Counted from the stretch's first letter, positions 47,298 to 57,357 are shown. The stretch is 64,000 bases of DNA from Thermopolyspora sp044507605 (GCA_044507605.1 JBIQJI010000022.1:1-64000), one strand, 5' to 3'. Numbers and translations are program-made. The notes: a model not told the origin generated them from the sequence alone.

Positions 47298-48527
47298 GTG
47301 AGCACCGACCCGTGGGGCCGGGTGGACGACGACGGCACCGTCTATGTTCGTACGGCCGAGGGCGAACGCGCCGTCGGATCCTGGCAAGCGGGCGAGCCGG
47401 AGGAGGCCCTGGCCTACTTCCGCCGCAAGTTCGACGAGCTCGCCACCCAGGTCGAACTGCTGGAGCAGCGGATGCGCGGCACCGATCTGTCTCCCGCGCA
47501 GGCAGAGGCGAGCATGGTCAAACTACGCGAGGCCATCACCGGCGCCCACGCCGTCGGCGACCTCGACTCGCTGCTCGACCGGCTCACGGCCCTGTCGGCT
47601 CTCGCGGCCGAGCGCCGCGAAGAGGTCAAGGCGGCCCGTGACCAGGCCCGCGCCGCCGCCCGCGAGGTCAAGGAGCGCATCGTCGCCGAGGCCGAGCGCA
47701 TCGCCGAGGAGACCACCCACTGGAAGTCCGCCGGCGAGCGGCTGCGGGCCCTCGTCGAGGAGTGGAAGGCCGCCGACCGCATCGACCGCGCCACCGAGGC
47801 CGCGCTGTGGAAGCGGCTGTCGGCCGCGCGCACCGCCTTCGCCAAGCGGCGCAAGGCCTACTTCGCGGGGCTCGACGAGCAGCGTGAGGCCATCAAGGCC
47901 GAAAAGGAGCGCATCGTCGCCGAGGCCGAGGCCCTGGCGTCCTCCACCGAGTGGGGGCCGACCGCCTCGGCGTACCGCGAGCTGATGCGCCGCTGGAAGG
48001 CCGCGGGACGCGCCTCCCGGGAGGCCGAGGAGGAGCTCTGGGCCAGGTTCAAGGGCGCCCAGGACCAGTTCTTCCAGGCCCGCGCGGCGGTGTTCGCCGA
48101 GCGCGACGCCTCGCTGCGCGAGAACGCCGAGCTCAAGGAGCAGCTGCTCGTCGAGGCCGAGAAGATCCTGCCGGTGACCGACGCGCGGGCCGCCAGGGCG
48201 GTGCTGCGCGGGGTGCTGGACCGGTGGGAGGCCATCGGGCCGGTGCCGCGCGACTCGCGCGACCGGCTGGAGGGCGGGCTGCGGCGCATCGACGACGCGG
48301 TGCGCAAGGCCGAGGAGGCCGAGTGGAAACGCTCCAACCCCGAGGCCCGGGCCCGCGCCCAGGCGACGGTCAGCCAGCTGCGCAAGTCCATCGAGCAGCT
48401 GGAGACCCGGCTGGCCAAGGCCCAGGCGGCCGGGCGCGCCAAGGACGCCGCCGAGGCCGAGGAGGCCCTCACCGCCCGCCGGTCCTGGCTGGCGGAGGCG
48501 GAGCGCACCCTCGCGGAGTTCTCCTGA
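47298..48527 (+). CDS. DUF349 domain-containing protein
   Basis: 409 residues from GTG 47298, 5 nt after GGGAGG; an ATG at 47256 is in frame but lacks a good ribosome site. Three helical DUF349 repeats are visible: VEEWKAADRIDRATEAALWK (about 150), MRRWKAAGRASREAEEELW (about 230) and LDRWEAIGPVPRDSRDRL (about 308), with a C-terminal coiled coil. Cytoplasmic. Function is unknown; the relA-DUF349-cyclophilin neighbourhood is conserved in actinobacteria, so a stringent-response link is possible but not shown. Confidence 0.9.
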   Translation: MSTDPWGRVDDDGTVYVRTAEGERAVGSWQAGEPEEALAYFRRKFDELATQVELLEQRMRGTDLSPAQAEASMVKLREAITGAHAVGDLDSLLDRLTALSALAAERREEVKAARDQARAAAREVKERIVAEAERIAEETTHWKSAGERLRALVEEWKAADRIDRATEAALWKRLSAARTAFAKRRKAYFAGLDEQREAIKAEKERIVAEAEALASSTEWGPTASAYRELMRRWKAAGRASREAEEELWARFKGAQDQFFQARAAVFAERDASLRENAELKEQLLVEAEKILPVTDARAARAVLRGVLDRWEAIGPVPRDSRDRLEGGLRRIDDAVRKAEEAEWKRSNPEARARAQATVSQLRKSIEQLETRLAKAQAAGRAKDAAEAEEALTARRSWLAEAERTLAEFS

Positions 48528-48619
48528 CCCGCCCGCCCCGCGGCACGCCCGCTCCCGGCTCACGCCCGCCCCCGGGCCCGCCACCGCGCGCGCCCCTGCA
48601 GGCCGTCTGGGCCGCTCCC

Positions 48620-48653
48620 AGGCCCAGGAGGGCGTCTGACGCCCTCGGGGCCT
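48620..48653. terminator. bidirectional terminator between DUF349 gene and relA
   Basis: Inner stem GAGGGCGT-CTG-ACGCCCTC (48628-48646) with outer arms AGGCCC and GGGCCT (48620-48625, 48648-48653). It lies between the convergent stops at 48527 and 48652 and overlaps the relA stop codon by two bases. Confidence 0.6.
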
Positions 48654-51096
48654 AGGAGGGTGCCGCGGTGAGGCGGTAGACGTCGTAGACGCCCTGAACG
48701 CCGCGTACGGCCCGCAGGACGTGCCCCAGATGCTTGGGGTCGCCCATCTCGAAGGTGAACCTGCTGACCGCGACCCGGTCGCGTGAGGTGGTCACCGACG
48801 CCGACAGGATGTTGACGTGCTGGTCGGACAGCGTGCGCGTGACGTCGGACAGCAGACGTGGCCGGTCCAGCGCCTCGACCTGGATCGCCACCAGGAACAC
48901 CGAGTCGTCGCTCGGCGACCAGCTCACCTCGACCAGCCGGTCGGCCTGCTCGCGCAGCTGCTGGACGTTGGGACAGTTGACCCGATGCACCGACACGCCG
49001 TGCCCGCGCGTCACGAATCCGATAATCTCGTCACCGGGCACGGGGGTGCAGCAGCGCGACAGCCGCACCCACACGTCGAGGTCGCCGGCCACGATCACGC
49101 CGGGGTTCTGCGAGGAGCTCCTGGAGCGGCCCCTGATGCGCGTGGGCACCGCCGCCTCGGCGATGTCCTCCTCGGCGCCGTCGACGCCCCCCAGGGACTT
49201 CACGAGCTTCTGCACGACCGCCTGGGCGGCGACGTGGGCCTCCCCCACCGCGGCGTACAGCGCGGAGACGTCGGGGTAGCGCAGATCGTGGGCGATCGCC
49301 AGCAGGGCCTCGCCCGACATCATGCGCTGCAGCGGCAGCCCCTGCTTGCGCATGGCCCGCCCGATGGCCTCCTTGCCGGCCTCGATCGCGGTCTCGCGGC
49401 GCTCCTTGGAGAACCACTGCCGGATCTTGTTGCGGGCCCGGCCGCTCTTGACGAACTTCAGCCAGTCGCGCGACGGCCCCGCGTCGGGCGACTTGGAGGT
49501 GAAGATCTCGACGGTGTCGCCGTTGGCGAGACGCGACTCCAGCGGCACCAGCCGGCCGTTGACGCGGGCCCCGACGCAGCGGTGGCCCACCTCGGTGTGC
49601 ACGGCGTAGGCGAAGTCGACCGGGGTGGCGCCCTCGGGCAGCGCGATCACCTGGCCGCGCGGGGTGAAGACGTACACCTCCGACACCGACAGGTCGAAGC
49701 GCAGCGACTCCAGGAACTCGCCCGGCTCGGAGGTCTCCTTCTGCCAGTCGAGCAGCTGACGCAGCCAGGCCATGTCGCTGGCCGGCTTCATCTTCTGCCC
49801 GCCGCCGGAGTTCATCTCCTCCTTGTACTTCCAGTGGGCCGCCACGCCGTACTCCGCCCGATGGTGCATCGCGCGGGTGCGGATCTGCAGCTCCACCGGC
49901 TTGCCCTCGGGGCCGATGACCGTCGTGTGCAGCGACTGGTACATGTTGAACTTCGGCATCGCGATGTAGTCCTTGAACCTGCCGGGCACGGGGTTCCATC
50001 GCGCGTGGATCGTTCCGAGGGCCGCATAGCAGTCGCGCACGGTGTCGACGAGCACTCTGATGCCGACCAGGTCGTAGATGTCGTCGAACGCGACGTCGCG
50101 GGCGATCATCTTCTGGTAGATCGAGTAGTAGTGCTTGGGCCGGCCCTTCACCGTCGCCTTGATGCGGGCGTCGCGCAGGTCGGCCGAGACCTCCTCGATG
50201 ACCTCCTGCATGAACAGGTCGCGGCGCGGGGCGCGCTCGGACACCATGCGGGAGATCTCGGCGTACCTCTTGGGGTAGAGCATGAGGAACGCGAGGTCCT
50301 CGAGCTCCCACTTGATGGTGTTCATGCCGAGGCGGTGGGCCAGCGGCGCGAAGATCTCCAGGGTCTCGCGGGACTTCTGCTCCTGCTTGTGCCGGGGCAG
50401 ATAGCGCAGCGTGCGCATGTTGTGGAGACGGTCGGCGAGCTTGATCACCAGAACGCGGATGTCGCGCGACATCGCCACGACCATCTTGCGCACGGTCTCG
50501 GCCTGCGCGGCCTCGCCGTACTTCACCTTGTCGAGCTTGGTCACGCCGTCGACCAGCAGCGCGATGGTGTCGCCGAAGTCGGCCCGCAGCTCGTCGAGGC
50601 CGTACGCGGTGTCCTCGGCGGTGTCGTGCAGCAGCGCGGCGCACAAGGTCTCGTCGTCGGTGCCGAGCTCGGCGAGGATCGTGGCCACCGCCAGCGGGTG
50701 GGTGATGTAGGGGTCGCCGCTCTTGCGCTTCTGGTCGCGGTGATGGTAGGCGGCGACATCGTAGGCGCGCTCGATCAGGCGCAGGTCGGCCTTGGGATGC
50801 GTCGCCCGCACCGTCTTGAACAGCGGTTCGAGTACCGGATTCATCGTGCCACCCCACTGCCCCGTGAACCGGCCGCGCCTGCGCCGCCCGCCCGCCGACC
50901 GGTCCTGCGCCGCCCCCGCGGGGGCGCCCCCCGTGCCGGACGTCTCACCCGTGCCGCCGCCCGAGGCGGGCGTGCGGCCGACGGCATCGGCGGCCGGCGG
51001 CCGGGCCCGCGGAGAAGCGGCGACGCGGGACCCATCCGCCTTGGACCCGCTCGCCATGGGCTCGGTCACCTGCGACACGACCACATCACGGGGCAC
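48652..51096 (-). CDS. relA: bifunctional (p)ppGpp synthetase/hydrolase RelA/SpoT
   Basis: Makes and degrades the alarmone ppGpp. The 814-residue protein has a long variable N-terminus (1-84). The HD hydrolase domain follows with AALLHDTAEDTAYG near 147, then the synthetase domain (YYSIYQKMIARDVAFDDIYD near 325), a TGS domain (VYVFTPRGQVIALPEGATP near 477), the helical/RIS region and a C-terminal ACT domain (LSDVTRTLSDQHVNILSASV near 760). An intact HD site implies hydrolysis as well as synthesis. The start at 51096 gives the N-terminal length normal for actinomycetes; MNPVLEPLF at 50844 is an alternative. Confidence 0.96.
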   Translation of the reverse strand: MPRDVVVSQVTEPMASGSKADGSRVAASPRARPPAADAVGRTPASGGGTGETSGTGGAPAGAAQDRSAGGRRRRGRFTGQWGGTMNPVLEPLFKTVRATHPKADLRLIERAYDVAAYHHRDQKRKSGDPYITHPLAVATILAELGTDDETLCAALLHDTAEDTAYGLDELRADFGDTIALLVDGVTKLDKVKYGEAAQAETVRKMVVAMSRDIRVLVIKLADRLHNMRTLRYLPRHKQEQKSRETLEIFAPLAHRLGMNTIKWELEDLAFLMLYPKRYAEISRMVSERAPRRDLFMQEVIEEVSADLRDARIKATVKGRPKHYYSIYQKMIARDVAFDDIYDLVGIRVLVDTVRDCYAALGTIHARWNPVPGRFKDYIAMPKFNMYQSLHTTVIGPEGKPVELQIRTRAMHHRAEYGVAAHWKYKEEMNSGGGQKMKPASDMAWLRQLLDWQKETSEPGEFLESLRFDLSVSEVYVFTPRGQVIALPEGATPVDFAYAVHTEVGHRCVGARVNGRLVPLESRLANGDTVEIFTSKSPDAGPSRDWLKFVKSGRARNKIRQWFSKERRETAIEAGKEAIGRAMRKQGLPLQRMMSGEALLAIAHDLRYPDVSALYAAVGEAHVAAQAVVQKLVKSLGGVDGAEEDIAEAAVPTRIRGRSRSSSQNPGVIVAGDLDVWVRLSRCCTPVPGDEIIGFVTRGHGVSVHRVNCPNVQQLREQADRLVEVSWSPSDDSVFLVAIQVEALDRPRLLSDVTRTLSDQHVNILSASVTTSRDRVAVSRFTFEMGDPKHLGHVLRAVRGVQGVYDVYRLTAAPS

Positions 51097-51200
51097 TCAG
51101 ACTCCTCATCTTGAGTCCAGGTTCCCCAGTCTATCCACGCCCCGAACAGTACCTGGCAGGGCAGTGCGCGGGGCTGCGCGGACCAGGCGGAGAGCCCGGA

Positions 51201-51731
51201 TCAGACGACCACCAGGGACCGCAGCCCGACATCGCCCAGCCGTTCGCGGCCCTTGAGGAAGGCCAGCTCCATGAGCACCGAGACCCCGACCACTTCGGCG
51301 CCCGCGCTCCTGATCAGCTCCACCGCCGCCAGCGCGGTGCCGCCCGTGGCGAGCACGTCGTCGACGATCAGCACCCGCTCACCGGGCGCGAACGCGTCAC
51401 GGTGCACCTCGATCGTGGCGGAGCCGTACTCCAGATCGTAGGACGCCGACAGGGTTTCGGCGGGCAGTTTGCCGATTTTGCGCACGGGGACGAACCCCGC
51501 GTGGCACCGGTAGGCGACCGGAGCGGCCAGGATGAAACCCCGCGCCTCGATGCCCACCACCTTGTCGACCTCGCGCGCCCGGCCGTCGGCCAGCTCCTCG
51601 ATGACCGCGGCGAACGCCGCCGGGTCGGCGAGCAACGGCGTGATGTCCTTGAACAGCACACCCGGCTTGGGGTGATCGGGCACGTCGCGAATCTTGGACA
51701 GGATCAGCGACGTGAAGTCGGGGACGCTCAT
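51201..51731 (-). CDS. apt: adenine phosphoribosyltransferase
   Basis: Salvages adenine to AMP with PRPP. 176 residues from ATG 51731 (MSVPDFTSLILSKIRDVPDH). The PRPP-binding motif VLIVDDVLATGGTALAAVEL is near residue 122, with GIEARGFILAAPVA near 65 and PGVLFKDITPLL near 24. In the conserved secF-apt-relA order; the frame continues upstream to 51791 without support. Confidence 0.95.
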   Translation of the reverse strand: MSVPDFTSLILSKIRDVPDHPKPGVLFKDITPLLADPAAFAAVIEELADGRAREVDKVVGIEARGFILAAPVAYRCHAGFVPVRKIGKLPAETLSASYDLEYGSATIEVHRDAFAPGERVLIVDDVLATGGTALAAVELIRSAGAEVVGVSVLMELAFLKGRERLGDVGLRSLVVV

Positions 51732-51831
51732 CGGGGGTGGGTCTGCCTTCACGGACTCCTGCCAGGGCTCGGGGGATCTGCGCGACGTCATCGCGCCGCG
51801 CGCGGGCCGGCCCGCGCGCGGCGCGGTGGAG

Positions 51832-52920
51832 TCATCGCTTCTTGCGTTTCTGGGTGGCCGTCGCCGACCCCTTGGCCGCGGCCACCGGCTCCTTGCCGCC
51901 GGCCTTGACGCTCTTGGCCCGCGCGTTGGCGGCGCTCCTGGCCTCCCTGGCCTCGGCCTTGGCGATGGACTGGTTGCGCGCGGCGACGCGCTTGGTCAGC
52001 GCCTGATACTGCGGCTCGCGCTCCTTCAGGGTCACCAGCAGCGGCGTGGCGACGCACAGCGAGGAGTACGTACCGATGATCATGCCGACGAACAGCGCGA
52101 GCGCCAGGTCCTTCAGCGTGCCCGCGCCGAGCAGCGTGGTGCCGATGAACAGGATCGAGGCGACCGGCAGGATCGCGACGAGCGAGGTGTTCAGCGACCT
52201 GATCAGCGTGGAGTTGAGGGCGCCGTTGGCGGCCTGGGTGTAGGTGATCTTCGCCTGGCCGCCCAGCTTGGCCGTGACCTCCTTGATCATGTCGAAGACG
52301 ACGACCGCGTCGTACAGCGAGTAACCGAGGATGGTGAGGAAGCCGAGCAGGGTCGCCGGGGTGACCTCGAAGCCGGACCAGGCGTAGACACCGGCGGTGA
52401 TCACCAGGTCGTGCAGCAGGGCCACCACGGCGGCGAGCGCCATGCGCCACTCGAACGCGATCGACAGGTAGACGATGATCGCGACCATGAACACGATCAG
52501 GCCGATGATGCCCTTCTCGGAGACCTGCCCGCCCCAGGACGGGCCGATCACCTGCACGCTGACCTGATCCTGCGGCACGTCGAAGTCGCGCGCCACCTGC
52601 TGCTGCACGCGGGTGATCTCCGCGTCGGGCACGCTCTCGGTGGTGGCCCGCCAGCTCTCCCCGGCCTTCTGCACGATGACCTGGTGCGGGCCCGCCGACT
52701 CGATGGAGTCGCGCACCTCGTCGACCGTGGCCGTGGGCGCCTTGAACGAGAAGACCGACCCGCCGGTGAACTCGACGCCGAAGTTGAGGCCCCGGACGAA
52801 CAGCCCGGCCAGCGACAGGATCAGCAGCGTGATCGACAGGGAGTACCACAGCTTCTGCCTGCCGACGAAGTCGACGTTCGACTCGCCCCGGTACAGCTTG
52901 CCTATGACGTTGCCGGACAT
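51832..52920 (-). CDS. secF: protein translocase subunit SecF
   Basis: 362 residues, RND-type membrane partner of SecD in Sec export. TM1 near residues 28-48 (LWYSLSITLLILSLAGLF), periplasmic loop with FGVEFTGGSVFSFK near 60, and five C-terminal helices with DLVITAGVYAWSGFEVTPAT, YDAVVVFDMIKEV and LFVGMIIGTYSSLCVATP. The C-terminal 50 residues are a basic Ala/Lys-rich cytoplasmic tail ending QKRKKR. ATG 52920 overlaps the secD stop by one base (TGATG). Confidence 0.95.
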   Translation of the reverse strand: MSGNVIGKLYRGESNVDFVGRQKLWYSLSITLLILSLAGLFVRGLNFGVEFTGGSVFSFKAPTATVDEVRDSIESAGPHQVIVQKAGESWRATTESVPDAEITRVQQQVARDFDVPQDQVSVQVIGPSWGGQVSEKGIIGLIVFMVAIIVYLSIAFEWRMALAAVVALLHDLVITAGVYAWSGFEVTPATLLGFLTILGYSLYDAVVVFDMIKEVTAKLGGQAKITYTQAANGALNSTLIRSLNTSLVAILPVASILFIGTTLLGAGTLKDLALALFVGMIIGTYSSLCVATPLLVTLKEREPQYQALTKRVAARNQSIAKAEAREARSAANARAKSVKAGGKEPVAAAKGSATATQKRKKR

Positions 52921-54837
52921 CAGGCCTCCTGCGGGGTCGAGCGGACGGCGGTATCGGTGTGGTGCATGCGGCTGGCCGACAGGCCGGACAGCTTGTGCCC
53001 CTTGGCGAAGAACTTCAGCCGCGCCAGCACCGTCACCATCGGCTTGGTGAACCAGAACACCACCGCGACGTCGATCAGCGTGGTCAGGCCCATCGCGAAC
53101 GCGAAGCCCTGGACACCGCCGACCGCGAGGAAGTAGAGCACCACGGCCGCGATGAACGTGACCGCGTCGGCCACGATGATCGTGCGTCTGGCCCGTTTCC
53201 AGGCCACCTCCACGGCGAGCCGGAGCGTCTTGCCGGCGCGCAGCTCGTCACGTATGCGCTCGAAGTAGACGATGAACGAGTCGGCGGTGATGCCGATCGA
53301 GACGATCAAGCCGACGATGTGCGGCAGCGACAGCCGGAACCCGGCGTTCTCGCTGAGCAGGTCGACGCTGAAGAACGTGACGATCGACGCCACGATCAGG
53401 CTCGACACCGACACCACGCCCAGGCCCTGGTAGTAGAGCATCGAGTAGATCAGCACCACGAGCAGGCCGAGGCCGCCCGCGAGCAGGCCGCCCCTGAGCT
53501 GGTCGGCGCCCAGGGTCGACGAGACCTCCTGCACCGAGCTGCGCTCGAACTTCAGCGGCAGCGCGCCGTACTTGAGCTGGTCGGCCAGCTCGGTGGCGCT
53601 CTGCTGGTTGAAGCTGCCCGAGATGCGCGCCCGGCCGCCGGGGATGGCCTCCTCGATGACCGGGGAGGAGATGACCACGCCGTCGAGCACCATGGCGAGC
53701 TGGTTGCGGGGCGAGGGGGCCGAGGTGATGTCGCTGGTGATCTTGGCGAACTGGTTGGCGCCCTTGCTCTTGAAGTCGACCGAGACGATCCACTCACCGG
53801 TGGTCTGGTCGACGCCGGCGGTCGCCCCGGCGATCTCGGTGCCGCGAACGGCCGCCTTGTCCAGGATGTACCGCGCCGTGCCGTCCTTGCTGCAGGCCAC
53901 AAGGGGCTTGTTCGGATCGTCCTGCTCGCCCTGGCCGCGGTCCTTGGCGGTGCAGTCGATCTCGCGGAACTCGTTCTGGACGTCGACCGGGATGCCGGTC
54001 GTGTCGACGCCGGCCAGCGGGTCGTCGCTCGCGGTGGGCGCCTCGGTGGGGGTCGGCGACGGAGTGGCCTCGCCCTTGGCGTCCTTGTCGCCCTTGGCGT
54101 CCTTGTCGCCCTTGGCGTCCTTGTCGCCCTTGGCGTCCTTGTNNNNNNNNNNNNNNNNNNNNNNNNNNNNNNNNNNNNNNNNNNNNNNNNNNNNNNNNNN
54201 NNNNNNNNNNNNNNNNNNNNNNNNNNNNNNNNNNNNNNNNNNCGGCCGTGGCGCCGGCTTGGTCGCCCTTCTCGTCGTCGGCGTCGTCTGGGCTCGCCGA
54301 AGGGGCGGTCAACGCCGCCGACGGTGCCCTGCCGGCCGGGGTCGCCGCCGCGCCCGATGCCTTGGCCGAGGGCGTCGTGGACGGCGTGACCGTGCCCGTC
54401 GCGCCGTCCGACGGCGCCGGGCTGGGCGCCTGGGTGGGCACCGCCGGCTGGATCTTGGCCGCGGCGACCGCGAGCACCTGCCGGAACCTCAGCTCGGCCG
54501 TGGTGCCGACGAGTTTGATGACCTCCTCCTGGCCCTTGCCGGGCACGGAGATGATGATGTTGTCACCCGACCTGGCGACCTCGGCGTCGGAAATGCCGGT
54601 GCCGTTGACCCGGTCACGGATGATGTTGACCGCTTGGTCGAGGCTTTCCTGTGGCGGGGTCTTCCCCGTCTCGGTGACCGGTGACAACGTCACCGTCGTG
54701 CCACCTGCTAAGTCGAGACCGTATTGGGGGGTGAACGCCTTCTGCAGGAAGATCACCCCGCCCATGGCGAGGATGAGCACCAGCAGTGCCAGGAGGGTGC
54801 GTCCTGGCCGGCTCTGGCTTCTGGTCGGTGGGGCCAC
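52920..54837 (-). CDS. secD: protein translocase subunit SecD (split by an assembly gap)
   Basis: RND membrane subunit of Sec export. From GTG 54837 the first 198 codons are visible (TM1 RTLLALLVLILAMGGVIFLQ, then FTPQYGLDLAGGTTVTL and NIIRDRVNGTGISDAEVA). Then a Pro/Ser/Ala linker runs into 100 N (54143-54242). Below the gap come 406 residues with DKDAKG repeats, TARYILDKAAVRGTEIAGAT, the SecD signature DGVVISSPVIEEAIPGG and the C-terminal six-helix bundle ending in a coupled TGATG with secF. The two parts are in one frame only if the true gap length is a multiple of 3, so the 100-N filler breaks the frame artificially. Confidence 0.93.
54071..54142. repeat. exact 18-bp tandem repeat, four units, ending at the N gap
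   Basis: CGCCCTTGGCGTCCTTGT repeated four times without change (54071-54088, 54089-54106, 54107-54124, 54125-54142), encoding D-K-D-A-K-G on the minus strand in secD. It stops exactly at the first N, so more units probably lie in the gap and broke the assembly. Confidence 0.95.
54143..54242. other. assembly gap, 100 N
   Basis: Exactly 100 N, a conventional placeholder for a gap of unknown length. It lies inside secD at an extracytoplasmic, low-complexity linker. Confidence 0.99.
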
Positions 54838-54932
54838 TGGTCGTCGGTTTCTTTCGAAGTTATGGGACAGGTGATGCGCCACGCGAACGGACTATGCCGC
54901 CGGGGCCGTGCGAAAGAGCCCTCTCAGGCTAC

Positions 54933-55325
54933 TCAGGACTTCTTGCTCGTGGAGTCCTCGTCGTCGCGGCTGCTCTCCGGCTCGGCGTCCCGCTCCTTGC
55001 CGGTGGACTCGGCGGACGCCTCCTCGGACGCCCCGTCGCCGGCGGATTCGGGTTCGTCCGCCGCGGTGAGCACCCGCCCGACGGCCTGCTTGAGCCACCG
55101 CGTCTCGACGCCCGGCGCGATCTCCAGGACCACGTCGTCGTCCTCGACGACGACCACCGTGGCGAACAGGCCCGTCGTCGTCATGATGCGCGAACCGGGC
55201 ACCAGGCTGTTCTGCATGCGCAGCTGCTCCTGCTGCCGGCGCCGCTGGGGCCGGATGAGCAGGAAGTAGAACACCACGACGATCAGGATCAGTGGCAGAA
55301 ATGTCGCGATCGAATTGCCCTGCAC
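54933..55325 (-). CDS. yajC: preprotein translocase subunit YajC
   Basis: 130 residues. Single transmembrane helix near the start (IATFLPLILIVVVFYFLLI, 6-24) followed by the family hallmark RPQRRRQQEQLRMQNSL, VPGSRIMTTTGLFATVV and DDDVVLEIAPGVE. A Glu/Ser-rich acidic tail fills residues 90-130. Directly upstream of secD in the ruvB-yajC-secD-secF order. The 277-bp region upstream to ruvB holds no gene. Confidence 0.95.
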   Translation of the reverse strand: MQGNSIATFLPLILIVVVFYFLLIRPQRRRQQEQLRMQNSLVPGSRIMTTTGLFATVVVVEDDDVVLEIAPGVETRWLKQAVGRVLTAADEPESAGDGASEEASAESTGKERDAEPESSRDDEDSTSKKS

Positions 55326-55602
55326 GGGGCTGTCCTTCCACTAACGAAGATGACCGGCCTGCGTGCCGGAGGTCATTACACGAAACGTGGCCGTGCCGCC
55401 GGCCACGTCAAGCCTCCACAGCCAGCCAAGCCACGGAGTGTAGGCGAGCCAGTCAAGCCCCGGCAACGAACCCACGATCCGGCACGCGGGAAAGTTCCCG
55501 CTTTGAGATCAAGTGACCGATCCGTGACACGTACTGTACCGCCTTCGGCCACCTGCCCCGCCCGGCCTGCAGTCCCGAAACTCCACTATGCCACGGTCAC
55601 TG

Positions 55603-56679
55603 TCACTGTGCGTCGTCCCGTGCGTCGTGCTGTGCGTCGTCGAAGAGCGTGGCCGGGGCGCCGGCGCCGAACGCGCCGGGCGGCGGGGTCAGGCCGAGGT
55701 GCGCCCAGGCCGCCGCGGTCGCCACCCGGCCCCGCGGAGTGCGGGCCAGCAGCCCTTGGCGGACCAGGAACGGCTCGGCGACCACCTCGACGGTCTCGGG
55801 TTCCTCGCCCACCGCCACGGCCAGCGTCGACAGGCCCACGGGCCCGCCGCCGAACTTGGTCAGCAGCGCCTGGAGCACCGAGCGGTCCAGGCGGTCGAGG
55901 CCCTCGGCGTCGACTTCGTACAGGTTGAGCGCAGCCGACGCGATGTCGGCGTCGATCAGGCCGTCGGCGCGCACCTCGGCGAAGTCGCGGACCCGCCGGA
56001 GCAGGCGGTTGGCGATGCGGGGGGTGCCGCGCGAGCGCCGGGCGATCTCGGCGGCGCCGTCGGGCGGCAGATCGACCGACAGCAGCCGCGCCGAGCGGTG
56101 CAGCACCTGCTCCAGCTCGCCGGTCTCGTAGAAGTCCATGTGGGCGACGAACCCGAACCTGTCGCGCAGCGGCGCGGGCAGCAGCCCGGCCCGGGTGGTG
56201 GCCCCCACCAGCGTGAACGGCGCGATCTCCAGCGGGATGGCGGTGGCACCGGGGCCCTTGCCGACGACGATGTCGACCCGGAAGTCCTCCATCGCGAGGT
56301 AGAGCATCTCCTCGGCGGGGCGCGCCATGCGGTGGATCTCGTCGACGAACAGCACCTCGCCCTCCGACAGCGTCGACAGGATCGCCGCCAGGTCGCCGGC
56401 CCGTTCGAGCGCGGGGCCCGAGGTGAGGCGCAGCGGGGCGCCCAGCTCGGCCGCGATGATCATCGCGAGGGTGGTCTTGCCGAGGCCGGGCGCGCCGCTC
56501 ATCAGGATGTGGTCAGGCGGCCGCTGGCGGCGCAGCGCGCTCTGCAGCACCAGTGACAGCTGCTCGCGCACCCGCGCCTGCCCGATGAACTCGGCGAGCC
56601 GTCTGGGGCGCAGCGCCGCCTCGATCGCCCGCTCGTCGCCCTCGGCGTCGGGCGAGACGAGCTCCCGGTCGGCGGTCAT
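55603..56679 (-). CDS. ruvB: Holliday junction branch migration helicase RuvB
   Basis: 358 residues. Walker A MSGAPGLGKTTLAMIIAAEL near residue 59, Walker B VLFVDEIHRM near 109, sensor 1 LVGATTRAGLLPAPLRDRFG near 158 and the arginine finger and winged helix near 330 (FLVRQGLLARTPRGRVAT). ATG 56679. Follows ruvA by 57 bp. Confidence 0.97.
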   Translation of the reverse strand: MTADRELVSPDAEGDERAIEAALRPRRLAEFIGQARVREQLSLVLQSALRRQRPPDHILMSGAPGLGKTTLAMIIAAELGAPLRLTSGPALERAGDLAAILSTLSEGEVLFVDEIHRMARPAEEMLYLAMEDFRVDIVVGKGPGATAIPLEIAPFTLVGATTRAGLLPAPLRDRFGFVAHMDFYETGELEQVLHRSARLLSVDLPPDGAAEIARRSRGTPRIANRLLRRVRDFAEVRADGLIDADIASAALNLYEVDAEGLDRLDRSVLQALLTKFGGGPVGLSTLAVAVGEEPETVEVVAEPFLVRQGLLARTPRGRVATAAAWAHLGLTPPPGAFGAGAPATLFDDAQHDARDDAQ

Positions 56680-56736
56680 GCGGCCCTCCTGCGCGAATCG
56701 GCTGAACTGGTGAAACTTTCACGATCGCGGCCGGTG

Positions 56737-57357
56737 TCAGCGGACGCTGAGCGCGCGCAGCGCCGCCTTGAGCAACGCCGCGACGTCCGGTGCGCGACCC
56801 GCGGCGTGCGCCTCGTCGGCCAGCGGGGCGATCTCCGCCACCGCCTCGTCGGCGTCCCTGGCCGAGTAGCCGAGGCCGACCAGCCCCGAGTGCACCTGCT
56901 CGCGCCAGGGAGGCGCCGCGGCCTGCCCGTTGATGGCGGCGTTGACGGCCGCCTCGGAGGCGCCCAGCTTGTTCTTCAGCTCCAGCACGATGCGCTGGGC
57001 GCCCTTCTGCCCGATGCCGGGCACCTGGGTGAGCGCCTTCAGGTCGGCGCTCGCCACGGCCAGCCGCAGGGCCGCCGGGGTGTGCACCGCCAGCATCGCG
57101 AGGGCCAGCCGCGGGCCGACGCCGCTCGCCGTCTGCAGCAGCTCGAACACGGTGCGTTCGTCGTCGTCGGCGAAACCGTACAGGGTGAGGGACTCCTCGC
57201 GGACCACCAGCGAGGTGGCGAGCCGGGCCTGCTCCCCCACGCGCAGCGTGGCGAGCGTGCCCGGCGTGCAGTGCACCAGCACGCCCACGCCGCCGACCTC
57301 GATGACGGCGCCGTCCGGGGCGATGGACGCCACCCGCCCGGCGACTGAAGCGATCAC
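56737..57357 (-). CDS. ruvA: Holliday junction branch migration protein RuvA
   Basis: 206 residues from a GTG at 57357 that overlaps the ruvC stop by 4 nt (GTGA). OB-fold N-terminus (VIASVAGRVASIAPDGAVIE), helix-hairpin-helix motifs TASGVGPRLALAMLA and VPGIGQKGAQRIVLELKNKL, and a C-terminal RuvB-binding domain (VGLGYSARDADEAVAEIAP). Normal length. Confidence 0.96.
   Translation of the reverse strand: MIASVAGRVASIAPDGAVIEVGGVGVLVHCTPGTLATLRVGEQARLATSLVVREESLTLYGFADDDERTVFELLQTASGVGPRLALAMLAVHTPAALRLAVASADLKALTQVPGIGQKGAQRIVLELKNKLGASEAAVNAAINGQAAAPPWREQVHSGLVGLGYSARDADEAVAEIAPLADEAHAAGRAPDVAALLKAALRALSVR

Noticed and set aside
54071..54142. CRISPR-like repeat
   Set aside because: Units are contiguous without spacers, 18 bp, in frame within secD; a coding tandem repeat.
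54243..54882. secD split into two genes by a real frameshift
   Set aside because: The frame break is caused by the 100-N filler; both halves carry complementary parts of one SecD and fit if the gap is a multiple of 3.
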